Assembly (NCBI GenBank): GCA_948099385.1
Contig: CANUEZ040000117.1
Coordinates: forward strand, 1,660,001-1,724,000
DNA: 64,000 nt
Source of the DNA: Fasciola hepatica
Taxonomy: Eukaryota; Platyhelminthes; Trematoda; Plagiorchiida; Fasciolidae
Reading direction: 5' to 3'
Both the position numbers and the translations under genes were made by a program. How positions within the stretch are numbered: the stretch's first letter is position 1; every line of letters starts with the position of its first letter. Positions 57,041 through 64,000 of this stretch are shown one piece after another. The notes below the pieces were generated by a model that worked only from the letters and a program-made list of their open reading frames with translations, made no database searches and had not been told where the DNA came from.

Positions 57041-59599
57041 CTTTCCGGCGTTGAATCTGACGGTCCTTCTCAGGAGAATGAAATGCACTCAAAAGAGGAT
57101 AAACTGGTGCTCCTAGTGTTGGAGTAAAAGACACATAACCACGGGCAACACGAAGTTGCTCTTCTTAGGAGACAGCTAACGAATCACCTAACAACGGAGC
57201 CAACTACCCCCTGCCAAAGCATCAGTCACTGGTCTGAAGTCAGTGTCCTTTACTGAACTCGAAATAACTGTATTACATTTGACTCCATGGTTGACGGCAG
57301 CATTGGGAGTGTACTTTGCCACCAAGGCTTCAGCTTTTCGTGTTGGGAGATCCTGCAGGAGAAGAGAGCTAGTTTGAAACATAAGAGGGTCCTTTCTACT
57401 CGTAGGATGGAACCGTAATAATGATAATTCAGGCCTAAAACTATGTAAAGGGGGATGAAGTAACTTGCAAACCGCTTTTCACTCAGTGATTCACCTTTTT
57501 ATTCCATTACATTCCCCACACATTCAAGTCGACCTATTTTTCTTGAACAATGTCTAAGATCTACCGAGTTTCAGCTTTTTGTACGATTAGGGCAAGGACG
57601 GGAAAAGGAATGTAATAATGTTTCACTTGAATGGTTCAGATAAGGCTTATTAGCCAAAACCATATTGAGAAGTTACTCCGGCCTTCGGACCGAAATGCTG
57701 ATTTGCAGTTGGTAGTGCGTTGTTTGTCACACATCTCTGAAACAATCTCTGAAACTTTCCAATGCCGGTTAGTGCATGATCAATCTTCATGCCGGTGTGT
57801 ACCCTTCCCGAAGCCCATTTGTGATCCAAAAGGGACTTCCGTTTGCTTCGAGAAGCTTGGTGCATTATTTTATGTAACTTCACCTTTCTTGACCTTCCAG
57901 TTTCGCAAAAAATCTCGTTGTCACTTGGATGTTGCATTTACGCCCAACTTATCCGTGATAATTTGTCAACAAATTTACTTCAATCCATTGCTGAAGTGGC
58001 GAGTTTTCTGCTTTGGATAAGTGGCTTAAACTCGTGCAGCAAAACCCTCTATTCTGGAATTTATACGTAGAGATGGTTCGTCTAAGTATGTGCATTGGCC
58101 TTTTGATGAGTGTGCCAGCCTCCAGTCGTGCAGCTGAATTGGGGGTTTATTCATTTTGAATTGTGAAAACTATGGCTACGGTGCAAACCAATGGTACACG
58201 CGGCTAGCGCAGAAAGTTGGTAATCTCAGTCACTAACACTTGGTCTTAGGTGGGCAGGGTGAAAATCATGATCCCATACCGAACTCTAGACAGCGACATC
58301 CGCAGGAGGATTTTGGCCAGCTGTGCGAAGGACCTTCGTTAGACACCCTTTTCAATTTTCTACGTGCTTTGTGAATCCGACTGTGTGTGAAATTACTCTC
58401 ATATGCTCGTCCATATGCAACAGTTTTGCGCCGTTGTTTATTTATGGGAGACATTGAATTTGGCTCTGAACCGTTTCTGACTGTCTTGCTGAGGCCACGG
58501 GAAGTTAGCCCCCCGGGTTTTATTTATAAGTCTACCTAACCGCATACTCGACGTTTGCATATATTTGTGCTTTTCCTAACCTTAAATTTCGTACCACAGA
58601 AACTACGACTGGATTTATTCTGTATTAAAAATTCCTGTGAATTTTTCACGCGCTGTTCAAGTTGCAATTTCTGCGACTGATGGCCGGTGCTTGAAGCACA
58701 GCCGCGTACACAACCGCACCAGAGTGCATGTAACATTGAAGCAAATGTTTGTACAACCATTTAGGGTCTCGTAATTTGATTGATGGAGCACTGTCAGAGG
58801 CAAAAAGCACCAAAGTCGAGTTCAGGTCCTCAGTCAACAGGTTAGTTTGAGTGCAAAACGCCGGGCTACCTTTTGAACCTTAAAGTGCTGCTTTCGCGGG
58901 AGGCCATGTTGTGCAGATTCTCTACAAAACATAGGGTAGATGGGCCAAAAAGGCTGACGAAACCAACGGGGTTAGGTGGAGAAAGTGAATAAGAGGACCT
59001 AAAGCGCTTCACTTCTCGTCATGTGTGAATAGCTCACGGTCGTTTCGGTCCGATTGTGCGCCAAAATACCGGGCTGCTTGCGGCTACAACGTCATTGCAA
59101 AACTGATTCAGAGACCGCAGTAACAGTCAGGCATGGGGAAAACACGGGCTGTATCACTCACTAGATTTTGAGATGCGCGGGGAATCGAATTGTCCAGCAG
59201 AATGTCCCCACTTCGCATATGTAGATGCCGACGGGCGCTGAAAAATTCTGATCCCGTAAATGTCTTTCATTGGTCTCAAGGACTTCCATCGGAGAATGGT
59301 GCTTTAAGCAAAAATGTGTTGCCTACAGAATAGGGTCCATACAAAACAACACAATTCATTGCACAAGGCCAGGAAATGGACTTCCGGGGAAGTCTCAAAC
59401 CGAGTGTCGTTTGCCCCATGTCTCACATTATTATCAAACCTTTTCCCCACGGGGGTAATATTGGTTGGATCAGAAACCCCAGTTAGTTAAGTTCAGTTCA
59501 GTCCAGGCTGCACAGAAGAAGTAACTGTCACGGCCGATAGAGCGTCCAGAATTCCTCCGGAGGTATGCAAACTAGGTAGGCACCCACCACGGCTTCGTT
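57041..59599. other. Unassigned, no gene recognised
   Basis: The frame at 57631-58020 (129 codons) and others here show no domain that I can name. The interval probably contains more old Pao and LINE sequence. Near 59495 a gttcagttcagtcc piece resembles those near 1330 and 38140. Confidence 0.45.
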
Positions 59600-60260
59600 T
59601 ATTTTGTTTGAAATCCCGCTGGGAAGATTTGTCCAACGTAAAGGTCATAATGAAAATACTCATCTAGTCCGAAGCTGCAAAAATGTGCGCCAAAAGCAGT
59701 CCGATGTGGTAAAGGCACTGGCATTAGTGAACGGTGGCTTGGACGTCACTTGGTTGGGGAACGGTCTTGCTCGCATGTAAAATGAAACGGAGGTGATCTT
59801 CACTAGCGGCGGGTACAACTGGCTTCGCCCAGATCACCAAATCAACCAAACTTCACATAAGGCCCATCTTTTTGGGCAACGACAACAAGGCAGAACGATT
59901 AGAAGCGCTCGCAATTAAAGATATATCGACAAGATCCCTGAAGTCAGTGCAGTCATTTTTGGTTCAGCCGTGGCATCAAAAAAAAAACAACTGAAAAGTA
60001 GCAGAATAGGGAAATGGACTTATTGATCAGTTGTGAAGCACCAGAAGTACACCGGGTCCTGGAACAGAGAATAGGAGGTCGCAAAGCTCCATACGCCATA
60101 GGCTAGATATTTTGTTGAGCCTTATATGACAACTCTAACTGAATGGACGACTGACAGATTGGAATCAGAACGCCTCTATGGGGTTGGCTGACATTGAAAG
60201 GGCATTTCGCCGCCTAAAGATGTTGAATTTATTGGCGTGGCCACTGATGGAGGTGCCCAT
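59600..60260 (+). pseudogene. Pao protease and linker relic, strongly decayed
   Basis: Near 59707-59778 the plus strand reads VVKALALVNGGLDVTWLGNGLA, which fits the Pao protease (KALAFVDSG-DTTL---LA). The catalytic Asp is replaced by Asn. Near 60015-60090 it reads MDLLISCEAPEVHRVLEQRI then GGRKAPYAI, which fits the linker before RT. Many stops lie between. No Gag or RT is recognisable around it. Confidence 0.65.
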
Positions 60261-62099
60261 GTTGAGAATATAGAGTATTTCGGAGTTCAATGAAATATCA
60301 ATATTGGCGGTTCACTATTCCATTTCGACGAACCCAAACGACTTACTACACGGAGGGGAACTTTATCGTGATTCTTTGGTCATTTTCAAGCTTTTGGTCT
60401 CATTTCACCATTTCTACTGCCCGAAAAGAGCCTGTTACGAACACTGGACCTGAAGAAAACGGTCTAGAAAGAATCTCTCTAGGATGACTTTGGTGAACGG
60501 TGACTTGTCCAGTCTGAAAGCGCAGATCGGCTCGACAAGGTGGTGGTATCGGGGCTTCTGACACTTGCTTCCGCTTATAGATGTATTAGAAGGGGATTAT
60601 AACACTGACGTGATGAAAATGTCTGACTGTATAATCGTACAATGTTCGAAGATTCGAGAGTGTCCTCAGTGAAGATGATATCCATCCTGAAGTCTAAACT
60701 GACCACAGCAGTACTGATCATAAGGGCAGCCGTGTTGATTGAAAAATGAGTCAATAGAACAACTGAGAATTGACTTTTTGCATAGATTCATTGATTATGC
60801 TGACCTACATGAAGAAAAATGCCATAGCTCCAACAGTTTATGAATTGACCTGGGCCGGCGGGTGCCATCACGTACAATCCGCGAATAACTCTGCCGAACT
60901 CCGTTCGGGAGGTCCGAGAATACTACACAAATCTTCGACTGGAAAGAGTCGGCTGGGTTTCTTGTTGCAGCTAGAGGGATGTGGCCGGTAAAATAGTTTA
61001 GTTTGAAATGTTTACTCCCTGGCACATTTATCTGAAGGAATCCGAAAACAAGATATTTTGGATAACTCTTCCTGTTTTTCATTTGGATCATGGTTAAGAG
61101 AATTGAGGTCATTCACAAAGAGAGCGGCTCAACCAGATGAGCAGTTTCATAGGCCGCTGCTAGAACCAAGTACTAGCTGTGTCACGAATACTGCCAAAAT
61201 TCATATGGTTGACTAGTTGATTTTCTATCTTGAGCTTTTCCTAATAAACAACTTGTGGCCTTAAATGGCTTTTTATTTTCGGTAAAAAAACGGACTTCCT
61301 GCAAAAATGGTCATCTTTCTTACTGGTCAATTTCAAGCCACAAGCCTATTTTCACAGCGAGCGACTTGACAAAGCTTTGCGCAGTGCATCCATCCACACT
61401 ATCATTTGAAGATTTGCCCTTGTTTGTGCTCATACTCTCAGAGCAGATGCTCCAATTGTTCATATATTTCTGTGGACAATGATATCATTATTTGATTGTT
61501 TTTCTCGGGTCACTACTTTATCGTCAACCAGAATGATAATCTGATAAGTCTATTAGATTCAAATGTGATGGGGACGGATGTGGTCCCCCATGACAGCTTA
61601 TGTTGATTTGAACTGTCAGTAGTTTGTCTTTTTCCCGTTTTCATCCTCAGTTTGTCTGGCGTTATTGGAGAAATAGTACTTTATTTTTATGCATGCATCA
61701 TTAGTAGCCTGTCTTTCGGTCCGTACTTCTCTGTGATCAACTTTATTATAAGCAGTAACTATTGAAAAGATTTTTCTCAGATGTGCGCAGTCACTCATTT
61801 CCTCGACGAAAATTCGCACTCCCTGGACCAAAAGAACTGGGTGGTCAACGAGGCGTAGGTTTGCTCGTTGAACGAGCAGTTTTTCAGAATGCATGGGTGC
61901 CTTGCTTTTTGGTTGGCCAACTCCGGAGCCCTGCCCTGACAAAAACTTTAGGTTAGTCACCAGGTCGTATCGAGTGGTGATATCGATATAGCTTTCATTC
62001 AGCTATCCCAGGAAATACTAAAAATTACAGCTTCTTAGGGAATTCCAGTAACCCAGAAAAATTCAGGGAATTTTTCCTCAGCGGTAGATTTTAACCTGG
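60261..62099. other. Unassigned, no gene recognised
   Basis: No domain is visible on either strand. The last hundred bases may be the 5' UTR of the LINE starting at 62156: attttaacctggctctagttggttgtc resembles sequence before the ORF1 at 47833. Confidence 0.45.
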
Positions 62100-62155
62100 C
62101 TCTAGTTGGTTGTCACTTTTCCGCCTAACTCACAGCCTTTTTTTGATACCTCAAA

Positions 62156-63188
62156 ATGCCATGTGTAGTAAAGAAGACTTCCAATAATACCCCATCCACT
62201 CATACTCCGGTTACTAGGAAAAATGGGTTTATTCAAAATCCAGTGGCCTTAAAACAGTATTCGGTTGTCCTCCGTGACTTTGTAAGCTTGGCAACGGAAA
62301 GAACAGCTGTTTTAGATCAAAGCTTCTCAGGTATAAAGTCTCAGCTTCTGGGGTTGGAAGATACTGTATCAAAACTCGCCCCCTACTGTACATCACTGAA
62401 AGCATCGAACATTCTACCTCACAAAACCTGAGAGCGGCTGGCCGCTTTATCGACTCTGTTGCGTCCGAAGTTCTCATAAGAGTGAGGAACTCTCGTAATG
62501 CCGTCTTGTTTATTGTCCGAAAGAGAGAATACCCTTCGAGCGTGTCAAGTGTATATTGTTGAATGCATGTGGTATGGCCCAACTTCCTTGTCAAATATCA
62601 AGGCTGCGTGAGCGCGTTCAGAGCTTCAACTGTCCAATCCTTATGCGACTTTCAGATGACCTATCTGCCAAAGAGTTCATTAAAATGCATAACACTATAG
62701 CTTCTAATTCCCCCTATGAGAACATGAAAATAGCCAAAGATAAAACCTCTCTTCGAAGGGAAATTACTAGATCTCCCTCGACTTTCCCCACGAGGAAGAC
62801 TCTAGATAATCTTGAGCCTTTGACACAGACAGTTAGTTGCTTTATCGCTTCTCCTCAAGTCCCCACTGCTTTATATTTACACGCGCCTCCTATTTCTTCA
62901 CAACCACACACTGCCTCCTCATCTGCTCCTGCACTGAACTCTTTAAAACCCGGTCCCATTACTGTTGTTCCAGACATTTCCCCTTCTCACCTATTGCTGC
63001 CGCTCAAGAAAAGACGCCAACTATTGCCTCGTTCTCCCACTTCATCGCCTGTTGGGTACACCCCAAACTCTGATTCGTTCTCTGTTTCCTCCGGTGACGC
63101 ACTACTCGCCGCCCAGAGAAATAGGTCTACCAGTCTTCCCACCCTTCTCACAAACCCCTCCTTCATTCAGCTGTCTCCTCCTTACTAA
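62156..63188 (+). pseudogene. LINE ORF1 (RRM-like) with Pro/Ser-rich tail, frameshifted
   Basis: The ATG at 62156 opens a basic N-terminus (MPCVVKKTSNNTPSTH) and a coiled-coil-like part (LATERTAVLDQSFSGIKSQL). After a stop at 62429 the reading continues in the next frame with LRAAGRFIDSVASEVLIRVR and SRNAVLFIVRKREYPSSV, comparable to SKRIGNSDHAIVFNIPDRPSS in the LINE at 47833. A third frame, 62556-63188, has LLNACGMAQLPCQISRLRER and PILMRLSDDLSAKEFIK, an RRM-like second half, followed by a Pro/Ser/Thr-rich region to a stop. Two frameshifts break it. The order is the same as in the other full LINE. Confidence 0.7.
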
Positions 63189-63250
63189 ACTCCCCTCAAC
63201 TCACCGAATAAGGTTTCGACCTTAAAATTATCCCTTGCCCAAATGTACCA

Positions 63251-64000
63251 ATGGTTCCTACAAATTTACTCAGCTCAGTGCCTGCCAATACCAAAATACG
63301 GCCTCCACATGCTGTCCACTCTGCCTCACACCGTTCTCCTCACCTGACAACTATCTCTGCTGCTGCCGATAATAACTGCTTCATATTTGGTGTTCCACCC
63401 AACTTGAGTTACCCCTCCGACAACGTGCAGCCTAATCTACCACCCTACACCCCTATTCCTCACACATTTTCAACCCTGCCCTCTGCACCCCCTTCAGCCA
63501 ATACTCAATTCCGACTGGCCGGTGTTTTTCAACTGCTGCTAATCACCCCTCTCTGATATCGACCCGCCAAACCCCACAGGTTTTCCTTTGCTCCGACATT
63601 TCCCCCTTCCTTTGATGTCCAGTTTTTCTACGCCTCAGCGGTCCCTCTCACTGCAACATTTACTCCAGTTTGGCCGGAAGCCACTCCATATGAACCTCCA
63701 CTAGCCCCAACATCAACATATTCCCCTTTGACCCTAACCTCCGCTCCTTCCAACCGCGATAGCCTGCCTCCTTCCAAATTACACCACCCCTCTGATAGGC
63801 CTATACCAAATCCCGCAAATGGTGTATCTTTAGCCCTATACAACTGGCTTCCTATTCTCGGTAAACTCCCTCACATTAAAAAACATCCTCACAAATGATT
63901 ACGACATTATCTTATTACCGGGACCCTGGTTGTCTGAGAGCACTCCCAATTGTCAAATATCATTGATGGGGTACAGTCTTCTAAGGACCAGCAGATCGAA
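63251..64000 (+). pseudogene. LINE Pro-rich region and start of endonuclease, cut by window edge
   Basis: The frame from 63251 is open to 63898 except for a TGA at 63554-63556. It is Pro/Ser/Thr-rich and runs directly into LALYNWLPILGKLPHIKKH, the beginning of an APE endonuclease (compare FILFNSRSILNKLHHLKN at 50070). The frame then stops at 63896 and shifts to NDYDIILLPGPWLSESTPNC and LMGYSLLRTSRSK. The catalytic TETWL is PGPWL, so the essential Glu is lost. RT should follow beyond 64000. Confidence 0.8.

Overview
The window is eukaryotic nuclear DNA made almost entirely of decayed retrotransposons. I found no convincing host gene, RNA gene or CRISPR array. Three groups recur: BEL/Pao LTR elements, Gypsy LTR elements of the type common in flatworms, and CR1/Jockey-like LINEs with very long 3' UTRs. 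This mixture suggests a large-genome flatworm, perhaps a diphyllobothriid tapeworm. That assignment is inference from element types only, without any database search. Layout. 1-1059 is the tail of one LINE reverse transcriptase (RT). 1430-3143 is a Gypsy relic in which integrase precedes RT. 3678-6984 and 17934-21240 are the two arms of a 3,307-bp, gap-free, almost identical inverted repeat around a 10.95-kb spacer. Each arm holds the 5' half of a dead Pao element plus the 3' end of a LINE inserted head-on into it. The spacer holds a Gypsy integrase (6985-8278), a Pao fragment on the minus strand (12430-14045) and a LINE RT (14055-15340). 21241-27640 is mostly unassigned but carries copies of three dispersed repeats. 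27645-32330 is a long dead Pao copy on the plus strand, split by two LINE 3' ends. 35541-36682 is another Gypsy integrase. 42070-45848 is a LINE with an open RT frame and a 2-kb 3' UTR. 45849-47438 and 56670-57040 look like the two sides of a Pao copy split by a nearly full-length LINE (about 47455-55625). 59600-60260 is a faint Pao relic. A further LINE begins near 62100 and runs out of the window at 64000. How the parts relate. Nothing here acts as a host pathway. The layout records nested insertion, mostly LINEs landing in Pao copies, followed by at least one recent duplication. The most unusual points are the long inverted repeat, a 277-bp direct repeat with no mismatch, a Gypsy relic with integrase and RT in permuted order in one open frame, and a LINE design in which a Pro/Ser/Thr-rich stretch of roughly 550 residues runs in frame into the endonuclease. 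All domain calls come from reading conceptual translations and motifs by eye. Boundaries are approximate unless given as exact matches.
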